Assembly: GCA_036850595.1 (NCBI GenBank)
Contig: CM072148.1
Location: 24,293,352-24,357,351 of the forward strand
Source of the DNA: Rhyacichthys aspro
Taxonomy: Eukaryota > Chordata > Actinopteri > Gobiiformes > Rhyacichthyidae
Length of the DNA stretch: 64,000 bases
Direction of reading: 5' to 3'
The notes below the pieces were generated by a model. That model did not search any database, was not told the DNA's origin, and was given only the letters and a program-made list of their open reading frames with translations. Each line of letters starts with the position of its first letter. The stretch's first letter is position 1. This document shows, piece after piece, positions 31,723-41,809 of the stretch. The translations under genes and the position numbers were made by a program.

Positions 31723-32691
31723 GTGGTCAATGGTGTTTTGCTCAGGGGTAATGGGGTTGTAATACCAAAGACACTGAGACCTGAAATGTTAAAGAGACTG
31801 CATGAAGGACACCTTGGCATAGAGAAATGCAAAGAGAGAGCAAGAACTGCAGTTTACTGGCCAGGATTAAACACAGACATAGACAGGATGATTTCAAACT
31901 GTGAAACCTGCCTCAAACATCAAGCCAAACAACCCAAAGAGCCTTTGACCATAACAGACATACCAAATGAACCATGGCATAAGGTGGGAACAGACATCTT
32001 TCACCTTGATGGTAAGAACTACTTGATTGTAATAGACTATCTTTCTAACTATCCTGAGATGGCACTACTGTCAAGTATGTCTGCAAACTGTGTAATAATG
32101 CACATGAAATCAATATTTGCAAGACATGGGATACCTCAGATTGTTTACAGTGACAATGGACCTTGTTATAATTGCAAAGAGTTTCAGACATTTGCTAATG
32201 AGTACAACTTCAGACATGTGATGTCCAGCCCACTGTATCCTCAGTCAAATTGTAAAGCAGAGAAGGGACTACACATAGTCAAACAGCTACTCAAGAAAGC
32301 ACAAAAGAGTAATGCAGACCCATATCTGGCAATACTAAGTTACAGAGCTTCACCACTAGAACATGGGAAGTCTCATGCAGAACTGCTTAGGGGAAGACAA
32401 CTGCGAACCACTCTCCCATACATTACCACAAAGAAACACAAAGAGGTCAAAGAGAAAATTAAACATTTTCAGAAGAGACAAAAAATGAACTATGACAAGA
32501 CAACTAAAAGTTTAAAGCCACTTGCTCCCAATGACACAGTCAGGGTAGAAACAGATAACACCTGGAGCAAGAAAGCCACTGTACTGGAGGAAGTGAGTCC
32601 GAGATTTTACAATGTGCAAACTGAGGATGGACAGATCTTGAGAAGAAATCGGAGGAGTTTACTGAGAACACAAGAGACACAAAAAACATAA
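31723..32691 (+). CDS. pol: mag-type integrase
   Basis: The 322-residue frame carries the zinc-binding HHCC (LHEGHLGIEKCKERA ... CETCLKH). The catalytic core has Asp in KVGTDIFHLDG, Asp in VYSDNGPCY and Glu in KAEKGLHIVK. The C-terminal part has a NDTVRVETDNTWSKKATV-like SH3-type region. The glycine before the catalytic Glu motif of relatives is replaced by Cys (NCKAEKG). The upstream part of the frame (31522-31722) has stops. The translated start is arbitrary, because this was part of a larger pol polyprotein. Confidence 0.82.
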   Translation: MVNGVLLRGNGVVIPKTLRPEMLKRLHEGHLGIEKCKERARTAVYWPGLNTDIDRMISNCETCLKHQAKQPKEPLTITDIPNEPWHKVGTDIFHLDGKNYLIVIDYLSNYPEMALLSSMSANCVIMHMKSIFARHGIPQIVYSDNGPCYNCKEFQTFANEYNFRHVMSSPLYPQSNCKAEKGLHIVKQLLKKAQKSNADPYLAILSYRASPLEHGKSHAELLRGRQLRTTLPYITTKKHKEVKEKIKHFQKRQKMNYDKTTKSLKPLAPNDTVRVETDNTWSKKATVLEEVSPRFYNVQTEDGQILRRNRRSLLRTQETQKT

Positions 32692-33059
32692 ACTGATGGA
32701 TGTGAGAATGACAATACTATACAACCTGAACCAACTTCACCTGTAAAAGACAGTGTTGAGCAGACACACCCATCATCTGTGCTAAGAAGATCAGCTCGCA
32801 CTGTTAAAGCTCCAGATAGACTAAATCTTTAAAGTAAATGTAAAGGTTTATAAAACTGCATTGTTTTTGTGTTCTGTGTGCTAAACAAAACACATGCACT
32901 TAAAACTTGAGGTTAAATATGTTTGCACTAATAAAGAGTGATGTCATATGTTGTTGATGACAGTTTACAGTACTACCATACACTATATGATTGATTAGTA
33001 ATACCTGCTATTGTTTCAGTTAACATCCATTGAATGTATTAACTTCTAAAGAAAGGGGG

Positions 33060-33233
33060 TGTGTTGATAAGAGTAATATGATCAGTTATATGTAATAAAA
33101 TGTACACCACAAGGTGGCAGCACAGGGTAAAAAGTGGTGGCATTATGTTGAGCAAAGCAGAAAGGAGTTCATTAAAAAAGCTTGTTCGCTACTACCCACG
33201 TCTTATTTTTTATGTTTTATGGAAAACATAACA
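33060..33233 (+). repeat. 3' LTR (174 bp) of mag-type element
   Basis: Same termini and length as 29043-29216, about 3 percent diverged by eye. Followed by AATGT and the interrupted ORF1 of the LINE. Confidence 0.85.
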
Positions 33234-33660
33234 AATGTGTCCTTCCCAAAGACGTCCAGGAGTAACTGAGAGAAAAATGCTGTGGGGCGAGTCCCTTCTA
33301 TGTCCTCGGGAAGACCCACGATTCTAGCATTGTTATGGCGGCTCCTACTTTCCAAGTCAGTGAGCTTAGCCTTCAACTTGCCGTTCTCTTCAACCACTGT
33401 AGCTAGCCTAGCCTTCATTACTTGCATGTCATCACTTGTGGCAGTGGCAGCGGCTTCCAACGACGAGATACGCTGGTGGTGGGTGGAGATAGTGGCCTCA
33501 ATGCAGTCCAATTTTGTTTCACGCTTTGTGAACGCCGCATTGAACTCCGCTGAGAGTGATTTCTTATGGTCCGCTAGTGTGGCCGTTAGCATAGCCATGA
33601 TGGACAAGTTATTGTGTAACAAGCTTAGGTTCACCCTAAAACTTTTAGTAGACTTATAAC
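33234..33660 (-). pseudogene. L1/Tx1-like ORF1, N-terminal part
   Basis: Minus-strand frame from 33634. It has a coiled-coil-like region (LDCIEATISTHHQRISSLEAA, ATVVEENGKLKAKLTDLE), then SRSRHNNARIVGLPEDIEG, the RRM entrance typical of L1 ORF1 proteins. It breaks at the mag element insertion and resumes at 29042. Confidence 0.78.
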
Positions 33661-33958
33661 AACACCTCTAGAACAAAAAACGTGACTGGCTTAGAAAAAA
33701 AAAAATCTTAAAATAAAGTTGTGTTCAACTGATGAGTCTGGGTTGTATATGTTAGAAGACAATATTTAAACCAAGGTAGAAATGGACTCCAAATAAATAA
33801 AATAAAGCAAATATATACATCCATCAAAAAATAAACAGGCCCAGGTTAAACCTTAACTCTAAACTTTTATGGAGAGTTGCATATTCAGATCTTACAGAGG
33901 TCAATTATTGTACTCACATTTTTTGCACATTAAATTATCCTGTTTTCCAAACCGTGTT
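33661..33958. other. Probable LINE 5' flank, nothing coding
   Basis: AT-rich DNA between the LINE ORF1 start and the solo LTR. It may be LINE 5' untranslated sequence. No motif recognised. Confidence 0.45.
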
Positions 33959-34387
33959 TGTAACAGCCCCCTAACAGTCCAGAAAGGAACGCTGTTGGTT
34001 ATCCACAAATGGTTGTCCTGTTCCTTTGAGGTGCAATCCCACAGCTGAAGACGACAGGAGTCACATGGGCCTGTGTTTCCTGCTGCCAATAAAGAGGCCT
34101 GCTCTCGGCGCGACCAGTCTCTCTCTTCTCTCCATCACTGGCTTCCAGGCCTGGCCACGCTGCCCACCGCTTTGCCTTGCACTTTTCCACGCACTGCATC
34201 TCAACATAGCACTCACTCCCTCTACTGACAGCCTCACACACGCACCCACACTCTTACCATTCAGACACTCAGTCTCACATGCAACATATTGTTGTTTTAC
34301 CTAAAAGTGCTCAATAAAGAGCTGCGAAACACATGTCTGTGTTCCCCTTGTCTTTGTTATGGCTCCGTACAAGCCAGGGTCGTAACA
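33959..34387 (+). repeat. Candidate solo LTR (429 bp)
   Basis: It begins TGTAACAGCCCCC and ends GGTCGTAACA, has TG...CA termini, a CAATAAAG signal at about 34310 and a GC-rich body unlike its AT-rich flanks. Flanking GTGTT and TTGTT match at 4 of 5 bases. No internal retroviral coding sequence adjoins it. Confidence 0.55.
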
Positions 34388-35170
34388 TTGTTGCATCTGT
34401 TCGATGTAAGGACACTAATTGTCCACTTCCTCTGGTGTTTGGTAGTTGTCGATTCCCTTCGCAGCAGCCGTGTCTTTGAAGTGGTGGTGCTTTCCATCAA
34501 GTGTAACAACACCGCTGGATATTGCATTGAATATTTCAGGCCCTTTGTCATGCAGATGCGTCTGACCTCCATGAAGTTGCTTCTCTTTTCCTGTACATCC
34601 TTTGTAAAGTCAGGGAAGAAATGTGCTTTTGCACCTTGCTATTTAAACGTTCCAAACACACTTGCTCTGAGTTGGACTTTTTCTCTAAAAGTCTGAGTTG
34701 GATTTTGTTCTGTGTATTGTATCTCACCAAGATGTGGCAGGGCGGTCCTGCAGGTGCCACTGTAATGTTGTGGGTACGCCATGGGCCCTCTCAATGACAA
34801 TGCTGACTGTATCCTCACTGTTAACTTGTAAACAGGCATCTTAACATATCCATCACACAGTCTGTGTCACCTCTCAGTGTCCTCCAGTACCACCTTTATC
34901 CTCAGTCCCCTGATACCCGGGACTCGAGCTGGGCAATTTTATCCTCACTTTGCTTGTGAGATTAACGAGTCCCAAATTGTTGTCTTCCAACTGCAATACC
35001 TACTCTCCCTTTGGCTTCGCCGATTCTTGACCCGAAATTAGCCAGATTAGATTTCAATGAGTTCAGATTGTCTTTAATCCCACTAACATCGACACCCACG
35101 TTTTGAATTTTACCCTACAGATCGTGGGGTATGTCTGCACCACTAACTTTTTCAAAAGTCTCCTGGATAT
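34388..35170 (-). pseudogene. L1/Tx1-like ORF1 fragment
   Basis: On the minus strand the region 34700-34390 reads FLPDFTKDVQEKRSNFMEVR and GLKYSMQYPAVLLHL, the C-terminal domain of a LINE ORF1 protein. Upstream (35150-34870) are coiled-coil-like remnants such as IAQLESRVS. Several stops and frameshifts are present. Its ORF2 is not adjacent. Confidence 0.65.
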
Positions 35171-35289
35171 TAGCCTTGGTAGCATGGGACCGCGATGACA
35201 ACAGGTCAATTTTCGCAAATTCTTTCCTCTGTTCATGAGTGCTACCTGTTAAATGACTTTGTATGTCAGAAGGTACTTTGGTGGAATTT

Positions 35290-35690
35290 ATTTATTTATT
35301 CATTAATTTATTTATTCATTTTCTATCACTTAGTCCCGTTGGGGGTCATGGGTGGCTGGAGCCTATCACAGCAGCTTTGGGCCTTAGGTGGGGTACACCC
35401 TGGACAATGGCCAGTTAGTCACTTAGAGATGGACTCTGACAGACAACCATTCACTTTCACATTCATTCACTACAGATAGGGGAGGACATGCAGACTCTTC
35501 ACAGAAAGACCAGAGTTAACCAATAAGGTTTGAGTCGATCAGAATCAAGGATGTTTTTGAATGGGCCAGAACCAGCCAAGGAATGTTTTGAGTGGGCCGG
35601 GGTTTGAACTCATGACCTTCTTGCTGTGAATAAAAAAAATCCCAGGGTGCACGCTAACCACTCTGCTACTTTGCACCCCAGGATTTATTC
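35290..35690 (-). mobile_element. tRNA-derived SINE, second copy
   Basis: It is the same family and orientation as 9507-9913. The tail is at the left (TTTATTCATTTTCTATCACTTAGTCCC) and the body contains GGGTGGCTGGAGCCTATC and GGGGTACACCCTGGAC. The tRNA-like head is at the right, with GAGTTCAAACCCC as a decayed B box. It is more decayed than copy 1, with a short insertion near 35630 and a deletion in the body. Confidence 0.75.
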
Positions 35691-35699
35691 TAAATGTTT

Positions 35700-37030
35700 A
35701 TTTATTTTGTTAACTTAATAACTGCTCCTCACTGCATCGTCACTGGAAGTCCTGGTAACCTCCTCTTGACTGCTACCTAAAAGTGAGGGATGAAAAAAGC
35801 AGAACTCTGGATCTTTGGAGCCATCAGTATATATAAAGAGTTTTTCAATAAGTGTATTTAAATGCTCCTGAACGAAGGTGTGAGGTGGCTTCTTGGTGTT
35901 CTCTTTGGACTGCAAGGTAATATATAATGAAACCTGCATTGCAGAGACAGGTGATGTTTTAAGGACCCTACCACAGATACATAGGGCTTGGGCCTGTTTT
36001 ACGTCAAGTTTCTTTACATTTGTCTCAGCTGCAGACATGCAGGCTATGCAGCTATAGCCAAGTGTGACTCTTAAAATGGCCCAGTAGATATTCAAGAGGG
36101 ATCTTCTGTTTGCTCCCCACTCCTGGCCTGCTAAGTACCTAAAAAAAGTACATTTTCTTGCACTTATTTTTAACTTTTGCAATATGTTGTCTACAGGTAA
36201 GCTTTTCATCATAAATAACTCCCAGAAACCTAACTTCCTTAACCTGTTCATGCTCCTGTCTGTGAAGTTTAAGCATATTTCCTTGTGACGGCTATGGAAG
36301 CATATTACCTGGGACTTTGCAGATTACAGATAATTTAAAACCCCATTCTAATGTCCACTGCTCCTCTTGTGTAATTGTATTTTGCATTTTCCTCATAACG
36401 AACTGAAGGTTCTTTTCTCTCACCCACAATGCACCATTGTCTGCATAAAGTGACCTCCCAATGAATAATCCACCTTCTCAAATATATAATTTATCATAAT
36501 GTTGACTACACACACCACCTTGTGGAATTCCATTTTCTACCATGTATACATCTGAATATTCTGTAGGTACTTGAATTAGTCTCCCAAACAGAAAACTCCA
36601 AACCAAATTAAACATCCTCCCTCCAACTCCAAGATGGCACAACTTAATGAGAATTCCTTCCTCCCAAACCATTTCATAGGCTTTTTCAAAGTTGAAAACA
36701 CAGCAGCAACCAGTTCTTTGCTGGTTTGAGCTTGATCTGACTCTAGACCTAATACAGAGTCCATGGTGTTTCTGACTTTGCGGAAGCCACTTTGATGAGT
36801 GGAAAGCAGATTTTTATTTTCTAAAAATTAACCTAATCTTTTGTTACCATACACTCCATGGGCTTTCCCAGCTGTGAAGTTAATCCAAAAGGCCAATAAC
36901 TAGAAGGGTCTGACGAGGGTTTTCTAGGTTTGAGTATTGGTATTATACCTGACTGTTTCCAAGAGTTCAATATGTAACCTGCACTCCAAATGATGTTAAA
37001 AAGTCTTAGTATAAGAGATGTATACTTTAT
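35700..37030 (-). pseudogene. I/Nimb-like LINE fragment: RT to start of RNase H
   Basis: On the minus strand, in order: YILNSWKQSGIIPILKPRK (RT start, 37000-36840), FSTLKKPMKWFGRKEF and the NGIPQGGVCS block (36760-36480). The thumb and connection follow (NRRSLLNIYWAILRVTLGYSCIA, 36120-36040), then LFIYTDGSKDPEF (35830-35800), the first RNase H strand. Stops and frameshifts occur throughout. RNase H after RT places it in the I/Nimb-type group. Confidence 0.75.
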
Positions 37031-37560
37031 TGTCATTTATGGTAAACATAAAAACACACAAAATTTCGTTGCATAGAACTTAGTATATTTGGTGCAAATG
37101 CTACATATAAAGTGTCCAAGTGCATCTAAAAACTACTTTAAAATAAATACTAATGAATATGAATAAATATCTCTATTAAAATAATAATAAATTAAAAATA
37201 CAGTTTGGCAGCTAAAAGGCACTCTACATATTTGTAAGCAGCAGTTCTTCAACACAGTTCAACAGTGCTGTTCTGCTCCTTACACTGTGGCACCTCCTTC
37301 CAGAGTTCAGCAGTGAGAAGAGTCCGTGGTGTGTGCTGTCCCTAATGCTAGGGCTCTTGTTAGGCAGCATTTATGTGTCCTTTATGGAAGGAAGCAAAGT
37401 CCCTAAGATTTCTCTGCTGTCCTCACCACTATCTGGATGCTCTTTCAGTCTGCAACACTTTCTATGGTGCTTTTGTAGAAAGTGCTGAGTTCCATTTCAC
37501 TAGCCAGATCCAAGCCTGATTGCTGCCAGTCCTGCTGAATCAAGAAACCACTTAGATAGA
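37031..37560. other. No gene recognised
   Basis: AT-rich start, including TTTATTGTCATT and AAAATTTCGTTGC, a common fish repeat tail. It then becomes more balanced sequence. No ORF or element ends I can assign. Confidence 0.45.
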
Positions 37561-38790
37561 ACATGTCTGATAAAGTGAAGCGGGAAAAAAGATCTCAAAA
37601 TGCAAGACATCAAGCCACGATCCAAAGAAATTCAGGAACAGATGAGAAACAAAGTTATTGACATTTATCAGCCTGGAAAGGGCTACAGAGGCATTTCCAA
37701 AGCTTTGGGACTTCATCCAACCACAGTGAGAGCCATTATCCTCAAAGAAGATGGTGAACCTTCCCAGGAGTTAGCCTGGCCAGCCAGACAACTTTCTCAT
37801 TGTATTACATACAGAGAAAGTCAGTCTGGGATTGGCCAATCTGCCCCCGATTTCTGCTCTGGCTCTTTCTTACCAACCAATCGTAGCGAGGGAGGCGGGA
37901 TTTAGTTTCGCGTGACAATTTTTTCAACTATACAGTATGCAGGTTTAGGTAGCTTACTACGATTGAAATAAGCACTGAACTCGATATTACACCCTGTGTC
38001 CTTAGATTTTTCTGACAAAAAACAACAGAAGTCATTCACCATCACCGAAGCATCTTCTTTCTCTAGCCATGCTGGTATTCGCTGTGGTTTAATGCCAACT
38101 AGAATCGGTTTCGATTTCCTTATGTCACATCCGTGGTTTCTCTGATTGGTTTACTCAGCGAGCGTTAGTTTTGCCCATGGTCCCACCTTGAAATCCTGTT
38201 TAAACCCCGCAAACCCAGACTGACTTTCTCTGTATGTAATACAATGAGAAAGCCGTCTGGCTGGCCAGGCTACCCAGGAGTGGCCGGCCTACCAAAATTA
38301 CCCCAAGAGCGCAGCGACAACTCATCCAAGAGGTCACAAAAGAATCCACAACAACATTAAGAACTGCAGGCCTCACTTATCTCAGTTAAGATCAGAGTTC
38401 ATGCCTCAACCATAAGAAAGACACTGGACAAAAATGGCATCCATGGCAGAGTTCCAAGGCAAAAACACTACTGACTGAAAAAAGAACATAAAGGCTTGTC
38501 TCACTTTTGCCAAAAAACATCTTATGGCCTTTTGGGAAAATATTCAGGTGACTAATGAGACAAAAGTTGAAATTTTGTAAAGGTATATGTCCCTCTACAT
38601 CTGGTATAAAAGTAACACAGAATTTCAGAAAAAGTTCATACCAACAGTCAAATATCCTGAAACAGAATGTCCGCAATAAGTTTGTGACCTCACGCTGAAG
38701 CACACTACAGGTTCTGCCACAGGACAATGATCCAAAACACAGCAGAAAGTCCACCTCTGAATGGCTTAAAAAAACAAAATGAAGGTTTTA
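37561..38790 (+). pseudogene. Tc1-like transposase remnant, split by a MITE
   Basis: From 37600 the frame reads PRSKEIQEQMRNKVIDIYQ and GYRGISKALGLHPTTVRAII, the paired helix-turn-helix DNA-binding domain of fish Tc1 transposases. After the MITE (37772-38272) the sequence resumes at the exact next codons and continues to about 38790 with many stops. The first catalytic block reads VTNETKVE in place of the usual TDETKVE form, so the catalytic Asp is Asn. Terminal inverted repeats are not visible, and the right end is cut by another repeat at 38793. Confidence 0.8.
37772..38272. mobile_element. Palindromic-ended MITE with 9-bp duplication, copy 1
   Basis: A 501-bp element with long inverted ends (TAGCCTGGCCAGCCAGAC ... 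GTCTGGCTGGCCAGGCTA, extending about 60 bases through TTTCTCATTGTATTACATAC). CCCAGGAGT occurs on both sides (37763-37771, 38273-38281), and removing the element restores a continuous Tc1 sequence. A second copy is at 52878-53346 in the opposite orientation. Its superfamily is uncertain: 9-bp duplications suggest a Mutator-like or Merlin-like source. Confidence 0.85.
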
Positions 38791-39240
38791 AAGTAGAGGT
38801 CGACCGATTAGCGGTGCCGATATTTGGAATTTTGACATATATTGGCATCAGCCTTTATTTAAATCTGACGGGCTGATATCAAGAAATCAATTTAAAACTG
38901 GGTTATTTCGGCTCAGATGCAGCCGTGCCTCTCTCTCTCTCCTGCTGTCCTCACACACACACACAGAGGGAAAGTTTTCTCATGTGGAGAAGCTCCTGAG
39001 AGCAAACACATGTGTCGAAGGTAAACACAGAAAACTCTCCCAAAATTGTAATAAACATCCCAGTGCTCTACATCTCACAACTACTACTAACGTTACAGTG
39101 AGCAGCAGAATAACGTAAGAGCAGAGTAAACATTAGCAGCAGCTCTGCTAGCTCGTAGTACCTCCCGACATGTCTGTGAATTACTTGAAAGAAGGCTGCT
39201 GATAATATCGATATGGAAACATCCATCCATCTTCTTCCGC

Positions 39241-40209
39241 TTATCCAGGGCCGGGTCGCGGGGGCAGCAGTCTAAGCAGAGACGCCCAGACTTCCCTCTC
39301 CCCAGACACTTCTTCCAGCTCCTCTGGGGGAATACCGAGGCGTTCCCAGGCCAGCCGAGAGACATAGTCCCTCCAGCGTGTCCTAGGTCTGCCCCGGGGC
39401 CTCCTCCCATTGGGACATGCCCGGAACACCTCCCCAGGAAGGCGTCCAGGAGGCATCCGGAACAGATGCCCGAGCCACCTCAGCTGGCTCCTCTCGACGT
39501 GGAGGAGCAGCGGCTCTACTCTGAGCTCCTCCCGAGTGACCGAACTCCTCACCCTATCTCTAAGGGAGCGTCCAGCCACCCTGCGGAGGAAACTCATTTC
39601 GGCCGCTTGTATCCGGGATCTTGTCCTTTCGGTCATGACCCAGAGCTCATGATCATAGGTGAGAGTAGGAACGTAGATTGACCGGTATATCGAAAGCTTT
39701 GCCTTGCAGCTCAGCTCCTTCTTTACCACGACAGACCGGTACAACGACCGCATGACTGCAGAAGCTGCACCGATCCGTCTGTCAATCTCTCGTTCCATCC
39801 TTCCCTCACTCGTGAACAAGACCCCAAGATACTTGAACTCCTCCACTTGAGGCAGGACCTCTCCACTGACCTGAAGGGGGCAAGCCACCCTTTTCCGGCT
39901 GAGAACCATGGCCTCGGACTTGGAGGTGCTGATTCTCATCCCGGCCGCTTCACACTCGGCTGCAAACCGTCCCAGTGCACGCTGAAGGTCCTGGTCTGAT
40001 GGAGCCAACAGGACCACATCATCCGCAAAAAGCAGAGATGAGATCCCGTGGTCCCCAAACTGGACCCCCTCCGGTCCCTGGCTGCGCCTAGAAATCCTGT
40101 CCATAAAAATTATGAACAGGACCGGTGACATAGGGCAGCCCTGGCGGAGTCCAACATGCGCCGGGAACAGGTAATCCGGCAATGCGAACCAAGCTCCTGC
40201 TCCGGTCAT
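39241..40209 (-). CDS. Rex3-like RT, C-terminal half
   Basis: The frame includes the palm blocks GLRQGCPMSPVLF and catalytic FADD (SSLLFADDVVLLAPSD). The thumb follows (EEFKYLGVLFTSEGRMEREI), then the conserved C-terminal tail (LRWLGHLFRMPPGRLPGEVF, RGRPRTRWRDYVSRLAWERL). It ends at a stop at 39241 that lies almost on the 3' terminus, so the 3' untranslated region is only about 20 bases plus the GATG-type repeat. Confidence 0.85.
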   Translation of the reverse strand: MTGAGAWFALPDYLFPAHVGLRQGCPMSPVLFIIFMDRISRRSQGPEGVQFGDHGISSLLFADDVVLLAPSDQDLQRALGRFAAECEAAGMRISTSKSEAMVLSRKRVACPLQVSGEVLPQVEEFKYLGVLFTSEGRMEREIDRRIGAASAVMRSLYRSVVVKKELSCKAKLSIYRSIYVPTLTYDHELWVMTERTRSRIQAAEMSFLRRVAGRSLRDRVRSSVTREELRVEPLLLHVERSQLRWLGHLFRMPPGRLPGEVFRACPNGRRPRGRPRTRWRDYVSRLAWERLGIPPEELEEVSGEREVWASLLRLLPPRPGPG

Positions 40210-41809
40210 ACAGGGACCGGACAGCCCTCAGCAGAGGGCCCCGGACCCCATACTCCCAGAGCACCCCCCACAGGATGCCGCGAGGGACACGGTCGAATGC
40301 CTTCTCCAGATCCACAAAACACATGTGGACTGGTTGGGCAAACTCCCATGAACCCTCCAGCACCCTGGAGAGGGTATAGAGCTGGTCCAGTGTTCCACGA
40401 CCAGGACGAAAACCGCATTGTTCCTCCTGAATCCGAGGTTCAACTATCGGCCGGATTCTCCTCTCCAGTACCCTGGCATAGACTTTCCCGGGGAGGCTGA
40501 GGAGTGTGATCCCCCTGTAGTTGGAACACACCCTCCGGTCCCCCTTCTTAAAAAGAGGGACCACCACCCCGGTCTGCCAGTCCAGGGGCACTGCCCCTGA
40601 CCTCCACGCGATGTTGCAGAGGCGTGTCAGCCAAGACAGCCCTTGGCACCTTGCCACCGAGAAGCCACCGAGAAGCTTTTTAACTACCTCGGTGACTTCA
40701 GCTTGGGTGATGGACGAGTCCACCTCTGAGCCCTCAGCCTCTGCTTCCTCAGAGGAAGACGTGTCGGTGGGGTTGAGGAGATCCTCGAAGTATTCCTTCC
40801 ACCGTCCGACGATGTCCCCAGTCGAGGTCAACAACTGCCCACCTCCACTGTAAACAGTGTTAGTGGAGCAGTGTTTCCCCCTTCTGAGGCGCCGAACGGT
40901 TTGCCAGAATCTCTTCGAGGCCGACCGATAGTCTTTCTCCATGGCCTCACCAAACTCCTCCCAGACCCGAGTTTTTGCCTGCACAACTACCCGAGACGTA
41001 GTCCGCTTGGCCTGCCGGTACCCATCGGCTGCCTCAGGAGTCCCGCGAGCCAACCAGGCCCGATAGGACTCCTTCTTCAGCTTGACGGCATCCCTTACTT
41101 CCGGTGTCCACCACCGGGTTCGGGGATTGCCGCCACGACAGGCACCGGAGACCGCAGCCGCGTTGACAATGGAGGTGGAGAACATGGTCCACTCGGACTC
41201 AATGTCTCCAACCTCCCCCGGGATCTGGTTGAAGTTCTGCCGGAGGTGGGAGTTGAAGACCTCTCTGACAGGGGACTCAGCCAGACGTTCCCAGCAGACC
41301 CTCACAGTACGTTTGGGTCTGCCAAGTCTTTCCGACTTCCTCCCCCGCCATCGGATCCAACTCACCACCAGGTGGTGATCAGTTGACAGCTCCGCCCCTC
41401 TCTTCACCCGAGTGTCCAAGACATACGGCCGAAGGTCAGATGAAACGACTACAAAGTCGATCATCGACCTCCGGCCTAGAGTGTCCTGGTGCCACGTGCA
41501 CTGATGGACACCCTTATGCCTGAACATGGTGTTCGTTATGGACAAACTGTGACTAGCACAGAAGTCCAATAACAGAACACCACTCGGGTTCAGATCGGGG
41601 GGGCCGTTCCTCCCAATCAGGGGTGATTGGGAGGAACGGCCAGGTGTCACTGTCATTGCCCACGTGGGCGTTGAAGTCCCCCAGTAGAACAATGGAGTCC
41701 CCAGTTGGAGCGCCTTCCAGCACCCCTCCCAGGGACTCCAAGAAGGCCTGGTACTCTGCACTGCCGTTCGGCCCGTAAGCACAAACGACAGTGAGAGACC
41801 TCTCCCCAA
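40088..41809 (-). CDS. Rex3-like endonuclease end and RT N-terminal half
   Basis: The real similarity begins at about 41625 (LIGRNGPPDLNPSGVLLLDFC, then DFVVVSSDLRPYV and SWIRW, the endonuclease C-terminus). The first about 60 residues of the frame are out-of-frame shadow. It continues through the linker to RT: NYRGITLLSLPGKVYARVL, FRPGRGTLDQLYTLSRVLE, MCFVDLEKAFDRVPR. Near 40170 it shifts away from the catalytic frame. One internal gap around 40690 (LLGGFSVARCQGL) suggests a small deletion in the block that normally reads KAPGVDEI-like. Confidence 0.8.
   Translation of the reverse strand: MGRGLSLSFVLTGRTAVQSTRPSWSPWEGCWKALQLGTPLFYWGTSTPTWAMTVTPGRSSQSPLIGRNGPPDLNPSGVLLLDFCASHSLSITNTMFRHKGVHQCTWHQDTLGRRSMIDFVVVSSDLRPYVLDTRVKRGAELSTDHHLVVSWIRWRGRKSERLGRPKRTVRVCWERLAESPVREVFNSHLRQNFNQIPGEVGDIESEWTMFSTSIVNAAAVSGACRGGNPRTRWWTPEVRDAVKLKKESYRAWLARGTPEAADGYRQAKRTTSRVVVQAKTRVWEEFGEAMEKDYRSASKRFWQTVRRLRRGKHCSTNTVYSGGGQLLTSTGDIVGRWKEYFEDLLNPTDTSSSEEAEAEGSEVDSSITQAEVTEVVKKLLGGFSVARCQGLSWLTRLCNIAWRSGAVPLDWQTGVVVPLFKKGDRRVCSNYRGITLLSLPGKVYARVLERRIRPIVEPRIQEEQCGFRPGRGTLDQLYTLSRVLEGSWEFAQPVHMCFVDLEKAFDRVPRGILWGVLWEYGVRGPLLRAVRSLYDRSRSLVRIAGLPVPGACWTPPGLPYVTGPVHNFYGQDF
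41602..41641. repeat. Perfect 18-bp inverted repeat inside the Rex3 endonuclease
   Basis: Left arm 41602-41619, loop GGGG 41620-41623, right arm 41624-41641. The arms are exact reverse complements (GGCCGTTCCTCCCAATCA and TGATTGGGAGGAACGGCC). One arm is the expected coding sequence (IGRNG on the minus strand). The other replaces neighbouring coding sequence and shifts the frame. Confidence 0.9.

Larger units (their letters stand above)
29043..33233 (+). mobile_element. mag-type Ty3/gypsy LTR retrotransposon, protease core deleted
   Basis: It has two 174-bp LTRs (29043-29216, 33060-33233), starting TGTGTTGATAAG and ending ACATAACA, with about five differences. AATGT flanks both ends (29038-29042 and 33234-33238). 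The internal region encodes gag, two zinc knuckles, RT, RNase H and integrase in normal gypsy order, with several frame breaks. The aspartic protease active site is absent. RT and integrase resemble the mag group often annotated as K02A2.6-like. A purine run (GAAAGGGGG, near 33051-33059) precedes the 3' LTR. Confidence 0.88.
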
